Positions 27,813 to 36,902 are shown, counted from the first letter of the stretch. The stretch: 61,762 nucleotides of DNA from Oceanobacillus limi (GCF_900111445.1 NZ_FOHE01000001.1:359329-421090); one strand, 5' to 3'. Notes: generated by a model not told the origin, from the sequence alone. A program made the numbers and translations.

Positions 27813-28760
27813 GTGAAGAAGGGATTACGCACCCATCAGATTGGGGATTCATTTGAAGATTTTGTACTTATTAAAGAAGCGAATAGGGGAGTTACTAGTA
27901 CGGGAAAGCCCTTTTTAACGCTAATTTTACGAGATGCTACCGGAGAAATCGAAGCGAAACTATGGGATGTAACGAAAGAAGATGAAGAGCTATTTGTTGC
28001 GGAACAAATCATACGGATTACTGGGGAAATCAATCAATTTCGTGGCAAAGCGCAAATGAAGATTACTTCGATACGTCCAGCCCAACCAACAGATGGTGTT
28101 CATGTATCTGACTTTATTGAAAAAGCACCCGTAGAGCGTGATGTTTTAGCAGAGAAACTAACAGAAGCGATATTTGAAATGAAAAATCCAGTATTACAAC
28201 GGATGGTTCGTGCCTTTATAAAAAAATATCAGGAGCCGCTTTTAACGTATCCTGCAGCTTCTAAAAATCATCATGAATATGTATCTGGACTTGCCCATCA
28301 CATTGTAAGCATGATCGGCTTAGCAAGAGAGATTTCGAAGCTGTATCCACAAGTAAACCGAGACTTGCTATACGCAGGAATTATCCTTCACGATTTAGGT
28401 AAGTTAAAGGAATTATCAGGCGTTGTTTCTACCTCCTATACAATGGAAGGGAAGCTTCTAGGCCATATTCCAATGATGGTTGAAGAGATTGGACATATGG
28501 CGAAGGAATTACAAATTGAAGGGGAAGAAGTGCTTATTCTACAACACCTTGTTCTTTCCCACCATGGTAAGGCAGAATGGGGAAGTCCAAAACCCCCTAT
28601 GGTTCGAGAGGCAGAATTGCTTCATCTCATTGATTTGATCGATGCGAAAATGAATATGCTGAATCGCTCACTTGAAAATGTAAAACCAGGAGAATTTACG
28701 GAACGTCTATTTGCAATGGATAATCGCTCGTTCTATAAGCCCTTGTTTGAAGAAGAATAA
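27813..28760 (+). CDS. yhaM: 3'-5' exoribonuclease YhaM
   Basis: A 315-aa nuclease: N-terminal OB-fold (about 15-90, [20 protein letters not shown]) and a C-terminal HD domain with [16 protein letters not shown] (about 153-168), HDLGKLKEL (about 195) and [16 protein letters not shown] (about 249). YhaM degrades RNA 3' to 5', and B. subtilis yhaM lies beside yhaN and yhaO. The GTG at 27813 follows AGAGGGGGAACAGCA. Separated from yhaN here by the GbsR-type gene. Confidence 0.95.
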   Translation: MKKGLRTHQIGDSFEDFVLIKEANRGVTSTGKPFLTLILRDATGEIEAKLWDVTKEDEELFVAEQIIRITGEINQFRGKAQMKITSIRPAQPTDGVHVSDFIEKAPVERDVLAEKLTEAIFEMKNPVLQRMVRAFIKKYQEPLLTYPAASKNHHEYVSGLAHHIVSMIGLAREISKLYPQVNRDLLYAGIILHDLGKLKELSGVVSTSYTMEGKLLGHIPMMVEEIGHMAKELQIEGEEVLILQHLVLSHHGKAEWGSPKPPMVREAELLHLIDLIDAKMNMLNRSLENVKPGEFTERLFAMDNRSFYKPLFEEE

Positions 28761-28832
28761 CAATCTACAGTAATGATTTGTCCTACTTGTTCATATATAT
28801 GTGGTAGACGTGTTGGACAAGGAGGTAATAGA

Positions 28833-29042
28833 ATGATTTTTGGTGTTCCTTGGTGGGTCTTTATGATGGTCTTGTTTATTTTCCTGAGTGGGTATATGGC
28901 TTTTCGCGCGATGCGAGCAGAAAAGGAACTGGAAAAGCAATATATTGAGCGAGAAGGTAAAGTATACATGGACCGAATTGAAGAAGATAGGCTAAGAAGA
29001 TTACAACAAGATCATGAACAGACACAGCAAGCATCTAATTAA
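28833..29042 (+). CDS. yhaL: YhaL-like small membrane protein
   Basis: A 69-aa protein with one N-terminal membrane helix (PWWVFMMVLFIFLSGYMAF, about 5-23) and a charged helical tail (RAEKELEKQYIEREGKVYMD onward). Size, topology and place between yhaM and prsA match B. subtilis YhaL, linked to sporulation. The ATG at 28833 follows AAGGAGGTAATAGA; upstream in-frame codons belong to no ribosome site. Likely cotranscribed with yhaM (72-bp gap). Confidence 0.85.
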   Translation: MIFGVPWWVFMMVLFIFLSGYMAFRAMRAEKELEKQYIEREGKVYMDRIEEDRLRRLQQDHEQTQQASN

Positions 29043-29044
29043 GA

Positions 29045-29095
29045 AAAGGCTATCCTTAAAGAGGGAAAACCCTCTATAAAGGATAGCCTTTCTTG
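29045..29095. terminator. Bidirectional terminator between yhaL and prsA
   Basis: AAAGGCTATCCTT / AAGGATAGCCTTT outer stem with an inner GAGGG/CCCTC stem. Confidence 0.93.
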
Positions 29096-29102
29096 TTTAT
29101 AC

Positions 29103-29978
29103 TTAACCTTGTGCACTTGCCTCTTGTACGTCAAAGATGTTTTCAAATTCTTCAATTTTAACATCAATATTGGCGTCTTCAATTAGTTTATTAATTTTCT
29201 CTTGGAATGCAGTTTGGTCAACCTTTGAATAAGATAACTCAAGACGAATATCTTCTTTCATGTCTTCTAAGGATGCGAAGTCCTCTTTGTCACGCTTGTC
29301 CGTTACCTTAATAACGTGGTAACCAAATTGAGATTGTACAGGTTCACTGATATCTCCTACTTCTAGGGCGTATGCAGTCTCTTCAAATTCTGGAACCATT
29401 TCACCTGAAGAGAAGTACCCTACGCTCCCGCCTTCTTCAGCAGATCCTTCATCAGTAGAGTATTCTTGCGCAAGTTCTGCGAAGTCAGCTCCTTCGTCTA
29501 GTTGACTTTTAATATCGTTTGCTGTTTCTTCATCTTCAACTAAAATATGGCTTGCTTCCACTTCCGTTTTCATGCGATTGTATTCTTCTTCAATTTCTTC
29601 ATCACTAACTTCTACATCTTCAAATGCCATTTTTTCTTGAAGTAACATTTGATACGTTTGATCACGGAATTCTTCTTCATTCTGTAACCCCTGTTGGTTT
29701 AAGTACATTTCAAAGTTATCGCCTTGTTGGTCTTTCGTTTGTTGTACTCTTGCATCTACTTCATCGTCCGTTACTTCATAGTTATTTTCAAGTACTTGAA
29801 GAATAACCATCTCATAAAGTAACCCTTCACCAACACGATCTTTTAATTCATTATAGAATTCTTCTTTAGTTATTTCTCCAACTTCTGATTCTACAACTAC
29901 TTCTGGATCTTCTGAATTACAAGCAGCTAATGTGAAGACACTTGCTGTAATTGTTGCTGCAATTGCTAGTTTTTTCAT
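29103..29978 (-). CDS. prsA: Foldase lipoprotein PrsA (parvulin-type PPIase)
   Basis: A 291-aa lipoprotein. Signal peptide with lipobox FTLAAC (lipidated Cys 20); SurA-like N-terminal helices with acidic residues; parvulin domain from EASHILVEDEETANDIKSQL (about 138) to FGYHVIKVTDKRD (about 230); acidic C-terminal helix. It folds secreted proteins on the outer face of the membrane and is essential in B. subtilis. The ATG at 29978 lies 8 nt after AGGAG; a GTG at 29987 is too close. Monocistronic, convergent to yhaL. Confidence 0.96.
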   Translation of the reverse strand: MKKLAIAATITASVFTLAACNSEDPEVVVESEVGEITKEEFYNELKDRVGEGLLYEMVILQVLENNYEVTDDEVDARVQQTKDQQGDNFEMYLNQQGLQNEEEFRDQTYQMLLQEKMAFEDVEVSDEEIEEEYNRMKTEVEASHILVEDEETANDIKSQLDEGADFAELAQEYSTDEGSAEEGGSVGYFSSGEMVPEFEETAYALEVGDISEPVQSQFGYHVIKVTDKRDKEDFASLEDMKEDIRLELSYSKVDQTAFQEKINKLIEDANIDVKIEEFENIFDVQEASAQG

Positions 29979-30088
29979 GCATGACACTCCTAATCATTTT
30001 CTTATAAAAGTTTTGTCCTAATAAGTAATATAACATAGGTTAACATAAAAAAAATAGTCCTATTAAAAAATAGGAATATTAGAGGTGT

Positions 30089-30274
30089 TTATATCATGGA
30101 ATTTAATACTTTCACATAGGAGGATACTAATAGAATTAGCATCATAATATTGATTACTCGAAAGACGCTCGCTTGTTTGTTTTGGTTCATTTCCAATTTT
30201 GTACAAAATTTATGTGTAAGCGAATTGAATATGAATAAAATAATTAATGCATAGATAATAAAAATATAAAACAT
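30089..30274 (-). CDS. Small hydrophobic two-helix membrane protein
   Basis: A 61-aa protein: FYIFIIYALIILFIFNSL, a basic loop HKFCTKLEMNQNKQ, then VINIMMLILLVSSYVKVL. The ATG has a near-perfect AAAGGAGGGCCATT ribosome site, which argues for a real gene despite the small size. It lies in the slot between prsA and yhaI, where B. subtilis has yhaK and yhaJ. I do not recognise the family. Confidence 0.7.
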   Translation of the reverse strand: MFYIFIIYALIILFIFNSLTHKFCTKLEMNQNKQASVFRVINIMMLILLVSSYVKVLNSMI

Positions 30275-30508
30275 AATGGCCCTCCTTTATGAAACAGTAC
30301 CTTTTGTGAATCGAGAAATATTTATAATATATATGCCTTTTACAAATGTACTATGTTGATCTTCCTATCTTACTTTATCAAATTATTTAATTTGTGAATA
30401 GTGGTATGATGATTTTTTTGACAGGTAAATTAGCATTCTTATTCTGCAATTTTTCATAACGTGGTCAATTCACATTAAAGTAACAAGTTGATTGTATCTT
30501 AGTTGTGT

Positions 30509-31320
30509 AGTAGATGTATTATGTGACGTAACTAAAAAGTTGGTAATCAAATATGAAGTTGATGGTGGAATCCTTAATCCGCCAATGGGAAAAAGCAGAA
30601 TTCATCTAACCATCATTGGATCCAAATAGCGGAACCCCGATCCACATCAAAAATGAGGTGGAACCTCATTCCGCTAAATGGTCGAAATAAAGCGTCTGGA
30701 ACATGGTTATGGTTCCTCATTCCTTTATTCACCTATATTTAGTAAGATTTACACTGATTTATGGCTGATAGAGGAATGAGGATCCTCATACACCTGGTTT
30801 GGGTGGTTTTTTGTGAATTAGCGGAACCACGATCCACATCAATGACGAAGTGGTTCCTCATTCCGCTAAATGGCCGATATCATTCATTTGGAACATGGTT
30901 GTGGATCCTCATTCCTTTATTCACCTATAGTTAGTATAATTTACACTGATTTATGGCTAATAGAGGAACGAGGATCCTCATACACCTGGTTTGGGCGGTA
31001 TTTTTGTGATTTAGCGGAACCACAATCCTCATCAATGACGAAGTGGTTCCTCATTCCGCTAAATGGCCGATATAATTCATTTGGAGCATGGTTGTTGATC
31101 CTCATTCCTTTATTCACCTATATTTAGTATAATTTACACTGATTTATGGCTAATAGAGGAACGAGGATCCTCATACACCTAGTTTGGGCGGTATTTTTGT
31201 GATTTAGCGGAACCACAATCCTCATCAAAAACTAGGATGAACTCCACTCTTTATTATATAGGCTCAGGCAGTCCGCGGAAAGCGAAGTATTCTGCGGTTA
31301 GGTTTTTATACCGCTGATAG
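30509..31320. repeat. MITE-like element C with internal tandem array
   Basis: The left end TAGTAGATGTATTATGTGACG (30509) followed by TAACT matches the ends of elements A, B and D. It is followed by a segment (AAGTTGATGGTGGAAT...CCAATGGG) shared with element D, then the tandem array, and at the right a GC-rich half-module (AGTCCGCGGAAAGCGAAGTA, about 31270). The right inverted end is not recognisable and may be lost. The gap 30299-31352 contains no credible gene. Confidence 0.72.
30628..31230. repeat. About 191-bp tandem units forming two hairpins each
   Basis: ATTCCGCTAAATGG recurs at 30668, 30859 and 31051, giving steps of 191 and 192 bp; about three units in all. Each unit has hairpin H1, TTAGCGGAACCAC paired with GTGGTTCC + TTCCGCTAA, and hairpin H2, GGATCCTCATTCCTTTATT paired with AATAGAGGAACGAGGATCC about 40 nt away. 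Copies differ by a few compensatory-looking changes. Confidence 0.88.
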
Positions 31321-31324
31321 GTGG

Positions 31325-31354
31325 AGACAAAAAAGAACCTGCTGTGCAGGTTCT
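31325..31354 (-). terminator. Terminator of the leftward 181-aa membrane protein gene
   Basis: On the minus strand AGAACCTGC / GCAGGTTCT with a 3-nt loop and TTTTTTGTC tail; the stem overlaps the stop codon. Confidence 0.9.
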
Positions 31355-31898
31355 AATGAGGTGCTTTCAAGAGTATATCGAATCCATCTGTTCCTTTTTC
31401 CACAATTGAATGTTTAGGAGCTCTTGATATATGGAAAATATAGATGAAGTCGATAAACGTGATCCCAATGTGAATGGACGTATACAATAAAATATATACA
31501 TAAAACTCAGGGACAAGAAAACTGAGTATAATTCCCGGTATCGTGATAAAAAAGGTTGGTGCAAAGGCAACCATTAAAAAGTGAACTTTCGTTAGTTGCA
31601 TGCGTGGATACCGAGTAAATAATGGGATTATTCGACTTTTTCGTTTATCGATTAACTTTACTTTTCTTTTTGATAATAATAAAGGTAAAATATGCATTAA
31701 AGAATTAAAAGGTGGTAACAAAATTAGCGCAATGATTAAATATAATATGCCTAATTCATTTACTTGGTTGCCGCCGTGTGCAATTGTCGTTGGAACATAG
31801 AGTAAAATGAATGCCAATAGACCGGTAAACCAAGAAATAAACCTTAGCCATCTTAAGCCATATTCTTTTTTGAAGTCAATTGTTTTCCAGCAATTCAT
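31353..31898 (-). CDS. DUF3267-like membrane protein (putative zincin)
   Basis: A 181-aa protein with four hydrophobic segments (ISWFTGLLAFILLYVP; LGILYLIIALILLPP; ITIPGIILSFLVPEFYVYIL; IGITFIDFIYIFHIS). It has features of the DUF3267 group: NSLMHILPLL after TM2, and a late IDFIYIF...RAPKHSIVEKG end. The usual HExxH motif is not present; only HxxxP-like NSLMHILP is, so protease activity is doubtful. Position fits the yhaJ slot. The ATG follows GGGGGCATACAA. Confidence 0.7.
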   Translation of the reverse strand: MNCWKTIDFKKEYGLRWLRFISWFTGLLAFILLYVPTTIAHGGNQVNELGILYLIIALILLPPFNSLMHILPLLLSKRKVKLIDKRKSRIIPLFTRYPRMQLTKVHFLMVAFAPTFFITIPGIILSFLVPEFYVYILLYTSIHIGITFIDFIYIFHISRAPKHSIVEKGTDGFDILLKAPH

Positions 31899-32100
31899 TT
31901 GTATGCCCCCCTAAGTTGCACGAAACTGTTATGATGCTATCTCACGATTAGTTTATTAAAAAATCCTTAATGAATGATATTACGTTTGCAACGGAATTGC
32001 AATAGTTTTTTTGTAAATTATTTTATAAAGAATTATAATGAAATAAAATTAGGTTTATGAATACATAAAGAACGGGGTTAGAATGGGGGAGAGGCTGGTA

Positions 32101-32448
32101 TTGAAAAGTTATAGTCAGGGCGATACAGCGATGTTTCATTTACAATTGCTTTCGAAAACAATTGATCTGAAAAAGTACCCATTTACTAAATTAATTATTG
32201 AGAAAAATATTACGAATGAAGAATATAATGATCTTTTGGAGTTACTACACGTATTAAATCAAAAATATGAGCTTCAGAAGGAAGAAGGGTTGCTTGACTT
32301 TTCTTCGCTGCTAATTAACTTTGCGGGAATGCTAAATGAAAAGCTACATCCTGATGAAACGATCTTAGCATTAAAAAAAGAGGGTTATTATCATGATTTA
32401 ATGGACTCATTCTTAGGCATATTAAATGAAAAAAAGCGCTTTAAATAA
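32101..32448 (+). CDS. yhaI: YhaI-like protein (DUF1878)
   Basis: A 115-aa helical protein: FHLQLLSKTIDLKKYPFTKL then IIEKNITNEEYNDLLELLHV and FSSLLINFAGMLNEKLHPDE. The pattern and place beside the GbsR/ScoC-position gene match YhaI. Function unknown. The start is uncertain: TTG at 32101 has GGGGGAGAGG 5 nt upstream; ATG at 32083 lies before that site, and ATG at 32131 has only AGGGCG. The 3' end overlaps its terminator. Confidence 0.8.
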   Translation: MKSYSQGDTAMFHLQLLSKTIDLKKYPFTKLIIEKNITNEEYNDLLELLHVLNQKYELQKEEGLLDFSSLLINFAGMLNEKLHPDETILALKKEGYYHDLMDSFLGILNEKKRFK

Positions 32449-32458
32449 GCGCTTTTTT
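32428..32458 (+). terminator. Terminator of yhaI
   Basis: AAAAAAGCGCTT / AAGCGCTTTTTT with a TAAAT loop; the stop codon is inside the hairpin. Confidence 0.93.
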
Positions 32459-32480
32459 CTAATTACATGAAGGTTATTTA

Positions 32481-32963
32481 TCATTTCATTTCTCGAAAGA
32501 ATGAATCCAATTTTTTATGGAATTCCATTATGTCATCTAATTGTTTCGTTAGTTTATCCCATTCATCGTTTTTTCCTGGTTTGTTCCTATACTCACTTAG
32601 ATTATGTTCCAGTTCTGTTAAGGCATCTTTCTGGTGATTTGTGGCGTCTATCCATTTATTAATATATGTAGTCATAAATAGTTTAAATAGTTGGGAGTTG
32701 GATTGATATAGATCTTTGCGCACGCCTTTTTTCCATACAAGTGTTACTAGATTCATATCATATAAACTTCGAATACTATTGCTCATAGAAGTTTTGCTTT
32801 TTCCTAATGCATCGCTCATTTCATCCAAGGTGAGGGCTTTTTCTGATAAATATAAGTAGGCAAAAAGTCTTGCCTCTAAAGGGGTTAAATCAAACATCTC
32901 TATTGTTTTAGCGAATTCGGTCACTATTTTATTGCGAACTTGTTCTACGTTGTTTTCCAACAT
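32481..32963 (-). CDS. GbsR/OpcR-type regulator divergent from opuA
   Basis: A 160-aa winged-helix protein: EKALTLDDEMSDALGKSKTSM-like region (about 36-56), SIRSLYDMNLVTLVWKKGVR and KDLYQSNSQLFKLF, clearly related to the protein at 27168 and to OpcR/GbsR. Its divergent position next to opuAA-AB-AC strongly suggests that it represses glycine-betaine uptake genes in response to solute or salt. In B. subtilis the MarR-type gene scoC occupies this synteny slot. The ATG follows CTAGGAGGATTAC. No neighbour on its own strand. Confidence 0.9.
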   Translation of the reverse strand: MLENNVEQVRNKIVTEFAKTIEMFDLTPLEARLFAYLYLSEKALTLDEMSDALGKSKTSMSNSIRSLYDMNLVTLVWKKGVRKDLYQSNSQLFKLFMTTYINKWIDATNHQKDALTELEHNLSEYRNKPGKNDEWDKLTKQLDDIMEFHKKLDSFFREMK

Positions 32964-33084
32964 GTAATCCTCCTAGAAACATTGCTACATCAAGGTTACA
33001 ATAAATTAATCAAATTTAAAAATATCAGGTTGGTAAGTATTTTCTAGCAATTTGGAGCATTTAAAAGGAAAATGCACAAAAAGA

Positions 33085-33106
33085 TTGTACAGAATAAACT
33101 GTACAA
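33085..33106. promoter_or_regulatory. Inverted repeat, candidate operator in the regulator-opuA gap
   Basis: TTGTACAG - AATAAA - CTGTACAA, perfect 8-bp arms, in the divergent gap, 33 bp before the -35 of the opuA promoter. The symmetry suits a dimeric MarR/GbsR-type protein. Confidence 0.6.
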
Positions 33107-33138
33107 AAAATATGAACGAAATTAATGGTATATAATGT

Positions 33139-33166
33139 TTGAACTGAATTGGTAAAACGTTATATA
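33139..33166 (+). promoter_or_regulatory. Sigma-A-like promoter of opuA
   Basis: TTGAAC (33139-33144), 16 bp, TATATA (33161-33166); the alternative -10 TATAGT gives 18 bp. The leader to opuAA is about 95 nt. Confidence 0.5.
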
Positions 33167-33267
33167 GTATTAAGGTAAGTTGACCTAGTTCGGTGCTTAT
33201 GTGTGTCTAGTTATCTATGACAACTTATTTACTAGATAAAAAGAAATATTAAGAAGAGGTGAAAGAT

Positions 33268-34467
33268 GTGCCTATTATAGAGGCGAAAGACTTATCGAAG
33301 GTTTTTGGTAAGAACTCAAAGCAAGCCTTAAAACTTTTAGATGAGGGATTAACCAAAGAAGATATATTAAAGGAAACAGGTAGTACTGTAGGTGTAAACC
33401 GTGCATCATTTGCGGTTGAACCGGGTGAGATCTTTGTAATTATGGGATTATCAGGAAGTGGTAAATCTACCTTGGTACGATTAATTAACCGATTGATTGA
33501 ACCAACAGAAGGAAGCATTCTAGTTGATGGACAGGATTTAGCTAGGATGGATAAGAAACAATTACGTCAAATAAGACGTGAAAAATTAAGTATGGTATTC
33601 CAACGATTTGCTTTATTTCCAAATCGTACTGTATTACAAAATGCAGAATATGGATTGGAAATTCAGGATGTACCTAAAGAAGAACGGTCTAAAAAAGCGA
33701 AAGAAGCTTTAGAAATGGTTGGTCTTGGTGGTTATTTAGATCAAAAACCAGATCAATTATCTGGGGGTATGCAACAGCGTGTAGGACTTGCGCGAGCATT
33801 AGCAAATGACCCTGAAGTACTACTAATGGATGAAGCTTTCTCAGCATTAGATCCATTAATTCGTAAAGATATGCAGGACGAACTGATTGATTTACAATCA
33901 ACAATGAAGAAAACAATCATTTTCATTACACATGACTTGGATGAAGCATTACGGATTGGGGATCGAATCGCATTAATGAAAGATGGTTCTGTTGTTCAAA
34001 TCGGAACTCCAGAAGAAATCCTTGTAAATCCTGCGAATGATTATGTAGAAAAATTCGTTGAAGATGTAGATCGTTCGAAGATCTTAACAGCAGGACATAT
34101 TATGAAACGACCGGAAACCGTAAATATTGAAAAACACGGTCCACGTGTAGCATTGGAACGTATGCGTGAAGAAGGTCTTTCAAGTATTTTAGTTGTTGAT
34201 GCCAAACGTAATTTGAAAGGTTATGTAACAGCAGATGATGCATCTGAAGCGAAGAAAAAAGATGTTCGTGATCTTCATGAAATATTACGTACAGATATAA
34301 CTAAAGTTGAAAAAGACACAGCAATGCATGATATTTTCACAATAATTAATGGTTCGCCAATTCCAGTAGCAGTTGTTGAAAATGAACGACTTGTAGGAAT
34401 TATTGTTCGTGGTGCGGTTATTGCAGCACTTGCTGGAGATAGTGAGGTGAATATTGAAAATGTTTAA
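33268..34467 (+). CDS. opuAA: Glycine betaine ABC transporter ATPase OpuAA
   Basis: A 399-aa ATPase of the ProV/OpuA type: Walker A GLSGSGKST (about 57), signature LSGGMQQRVGLARAL (about 163), Walker B VLLMDEAFSALDP, and two C-terminal CBS domains (about 275-395), which in OpuA sense ionic strength. The N-terminal LDEGLTKEDILKETGSTVGV insert is typical of this subfamily. The GTG at 33268 lies 6 nt after AAGAGGTG and gives MPIIEAKDLSKVFGK; the upstream GTG at 33259 is inside that site. First gene of the opuA operon. Confidence 0.96.
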   Translation: MPIIEAKDLSKVFGKNSKQALKLLDEGLTKEDILKETGSTVGVNRASFAVEPGEIFVIMGLSGSGKSTLVRLINRLIEPTEGSILVDGQDLARMDKKQLRQIRREKLSMVFQRFALFPNRTVLQNAEYGLEIQDVPKEERSKKAKEALEMVGLGGYLDQKPDQLSGGMQQRVGLARALANDPEVLLMDEAFSALDPLIRKDMQDELIDLQSTMKKTIIFITHDLDEALRIGDRIALMKDGSVVQIGTPEEILVNPANDYVEKFVEDVDRSKILTAGHIMKRPETVNIEKHGPRVALERMREEGLSSILVVDAKRNLKGYVTADDASEAKKKDVRDLHEILRTDITKVEKDTAMHDIFTIINGSPIPVAVVENERLVGIIVRGAVIAALAGDSEVNIENV

Positions 34468-35323
34468 TACGTTGAAGGAATGGTTTACAGAAGGTATACC
34501 GTTAGCAGAAGGAACAGAAGCATTTGTAGATTGGGTAAAAGAAACATTTTCATTTATTTTTAATCCGATAAAAGAGCATTTCGGTACCTTTATGGAATGG
34601 GTTTCTGAAGATATATTAATGGTAATTCCACCATTTATCTTAATTCTAGTACTTGCAATCATTGCATTTTTTGTATCTGGTAAACGATGGGGAATTACAG
34701 CATTTACATTAATTGGTCTATGGTTGATCCACAACCAAGGTTATTGGGAGCAATTGATGAGTACGATTACGTTGGTACTACTGGCAAGTATTCTATCCGT
34801 TATTATTGGGGTGCCAATTGGAATCTTAATGTCTAAAAGTAAAACGGCAGAGGCAATTATTAAGCCCATTTTGGACTTCATGCAAACAATGCCAGCCTTT
34901 GTATACTTGATTCCAGCTGTTGCATTCTTCGGTATTGGAATGGTACCGGGTGTATTTGCATCCTTGATCTTTGCAACACCACCAACGGTACGCTTTACGA
35001 ATCTAGGAATACGTCAAGTATCCAAAGAGCTAGTAGAAGCATCTGAAGCATTTGGTAGTACAGGTGCACAGAAACTATTTAAAGTAGAACTTCCGATGGC
35101 GAAAGCGACGATCATGGCAGGTATTAACCAGACTATTATGTTATCTTTATCTATGGTTGTTATTGCATCAATGATCGGGGCACCAGGTCTTGGAAGAGAG
35201 GTACTATCCTCACTACAACGTTCTAACGTTGGTACAGGTTTTGTTGCCGGTATCGGTATTGTTATTCTTGCGATTATTATGGATCGTATTACACAAAGTA
35301 TGAATAGCAAACAAAACAACTAA
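34454..35323 (+). CDS. opuAB: Glycine betaine ABC transporter permease OpuAB
   Basis: A 289-aa permease with about 7 helices and the EAA loop (RQVSKELVEASEAFGSTGAQ then KLFKVELPMAKATIM, about 178-215). It belongs to the ProW/OpuAB group; the binding protein is encoded separately, as in B. subtilis OpuA. TTG at 34454 (6 nt after GAGG) or ATG at 34460 may start it; both overlap the opuAA end. Confidence 0.95.
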   Translation: MKMFNTLKEWFTEGIPLAEGTEAFVDWVKETFSFIFNPIKEHFGTFMEWVSEDILMVIPPFILILVLAIIAFFVSGKRWGITAFTLIGLWLIHNQGYWEQLMSTITLVLLASILSVIIGVPIGILMSKSKTAEAIIKPILDFMQTMPAFVYLIPAVAFFGIGMVPGVFASLIFATPPTVRFTNLGIRQVSKELVEASEAFGSTGAQKLFKVELPMAKATIMAGINQTIMLSLSMVVIASMIGAPGLGREVLSSLQRSNVGTGFVAGIGIVILAIIMDRITQSMNSKQNN

Positions 35324-35396
35324 TTATTTCGTTGGTATACTTTTCATTGTGAAAAGTTCCATATATATATTTTAAAAAAAGGGGAGATTTTACGTT

Positions 35397-36302
35397 ATGT
35401 TTAAACGTAACTGGAAACGTCTAGGTATTGCTGCTGGACTTTCATTATCATTATTTGCAGCAGGATGTGGATCTGATGACGATTCAGGTTCTAACGATAA
35501 TTCAGAAGGTTCAGCATCTGTAGGTGATGGTAAAGAGATCGAATTAGTATATGTTGAGTGGGATTCTGAAGTAGCTTCTACTCACGTTGTAGGAAATGTA
35601 CTTGAAGGTCTTGGGTATGATGTTACTTTAACTCCAATCGACAATACAGCCATGTGGGAAGCTGTAGCAGGTGGAGAAGCAGATGGTATGGTAGCAGCTT
35701 GGTTACCAGCAACACATGAGTCTCAGTATGCAGAATTTGCTGATCAAATGGTTGAATTAGGTTCAAACCTAGAAGGAGCAAAAATTGGTTTAGTAGTTCC
35801 TGAATACATGGATGTAGATTCAATTGCTGATTTAACTGATGAAGCGGACCAAACAATTACTGGTATTGAAGCAGGTGCTGGTGTTGTTAACGCAGCAGAA
35901 ACTTCTGTTGAAACATATGAAAATTTATCTGATTGGGAAGTAATGCCTTCTTCAAGTGGTGCGATGGCAACTGAACTAGGAAGTGCTATTGAGAACGAAG
36001 AAGAAATTATTGTTACTGGTTGGACTCCACACTGGAAGTTCGCTGAATATGATCTTAAGTATTTAGAAGATCCTGAAGGTGTATTTGGTGAAGCTGAAAC
36101 AATCGACACAATGGTTCGTGAAGGACTAGAAGAAGACCTTCCAAATGCTTATAAAGTATTAGACCAATTCAACTGGACTACTGCTGATATGGAATCTGTT
36201 ATGTTAGATGTATATAACGGTGAATCAGCTGAAGATGCAGCAGCAAATTGGGTTGAAGAAAACGAAGAAAAAGTTTCTGAGTGGACTGAAGGCGTAGAAT
36301 AA
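35397..36302 (+). CDS. opuAC: Glycine betaine-binding lipoprotein OpuAC
   Basis: A 301-aa lipoprotein: signal peptide with lipobox FAAGC (Cys 24), an acidic Ser/Asp/Asn-rich linker, then an OpuAC-type domain with ELVYVEWDSEVAST, GMVAAWLPATHESQY and VTGWTPHWKFAEYDL. The Trp residues in these segments (about 55, 102, 202 and 206) are the expected aromatic cage for the quaternary ammonium of glycine betaine. The very acidic protein fits a halotolerant host. ATG follows AAGGGGAGATTTTACGTT. Confidence 0.95.
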   Translation: MFKRNWKRLGIAAGLSLSLFAAGCGSDDDSGSNDNSEGSASVGDGKEIELVYVEWDSEVASTHVVGNVLEGLGYDVTLTPIDNTAMWEAVAGGEADGMVAAWLPATHESQYAEFADQMVELGSNLEGAKIGLVVPEYMDVDSIADLTDEADQTITGIEAGAGVVNAAETSVETYENLSDWEVMPSSSGAMATELGSAIENEEEIIVTGWTPHWKFAEYDLKYLEDPEGVFGEAETIDTMVREGLEEDLPNAYKVLDQFNWTTADMESVMLDVYNGESAEDAAANWVEENEEKVSEWTEGVE

Positions 36303-36305
36303 TAA

Positions 36306-36342
36306 GGAAAGAGGCTGATACAAGGTATCGGCCTCTTTTTTC
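36306..36342 (+). terminator. Terminator of the opuA operon
   Basis: AAAGAGGCTGATA / TATCGGCCTCTTT with an AAGG-type loop and a T6 tail. Confidence 0.93.
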
Positions 36343-36420
36343 ATTACATGCTAGTAGGTAGAATCCACCTGTTACGTGAGCTAGTTCAAAGAATAGGAAG
36401 TAGATTGAGCCTAATTCAGA

Positions 36421-36880
36421 GTTGATGTATAATGCGACGTAAAAAATGTATCCAAAAATGAAGTTGATGGTGGAATATTTAATCCTCCAATGGGGGAAGT
36501 AGGGTTCCTCTAACCGTCATTGGGTCCAAATAGTGGAAGAACGATCCTCAGCAATGACGAGGTGGATCCTCATTCCGTTAAATGGTAGAAATAAGTCATT
36601 TGGAGCATTGTTTTGGTTCCTCATTCCTTTATTCACCAATTTCCACTATAATTTTCACTGATTTATGACTAATAGCGGAATGAGGATCATCATACTCCTT
36701 GTTTGGGCTGTGTTTTTGTCATTTAACGGAACCACGATCCTCTTCAAAAACGAAGTGGATCCTCATTCCTTTATATATTGGCTCAAGCAATCTGCGGAAA
36801 GCGCAGCCTTCTGCCGTAGCGGTTATCTAACAATATTCTCATTAAGTGAAACCAAAAGTTAGTACGCATAATAAACGTTA
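36421..36880. repeat. MITE-like element D
   Basis: Left end GTTGATGTATAATGCGACGT (36421) and degenerate inverted right end AAGTTAGTACGCATAATAAA (36857). Inside are one copy of the GGATCC/ATTCCG unit of element C (ATTCCGTTAAATGG at about 36571) and a GC-rich half-module TCTGCGGAAAGCGCAGCC (36791). It fills the gap between opuAC and yhaH. No coding potential. Confidence 0.78.
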
Positions 36881-36902
36881 TACGCAACAAATATATATAA
36901 AC

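Noticed and set aside
30870-31127. Rightward 85-aa frame in element C
   Set aside because: Lies wholly in the tandem repeat and repeats its own peptide; starts without a ribosome site.
31600-31800. Rightward frame opposite the DUF3267-like gene
   Set aside because: Shadow of the antisense membrane gene.
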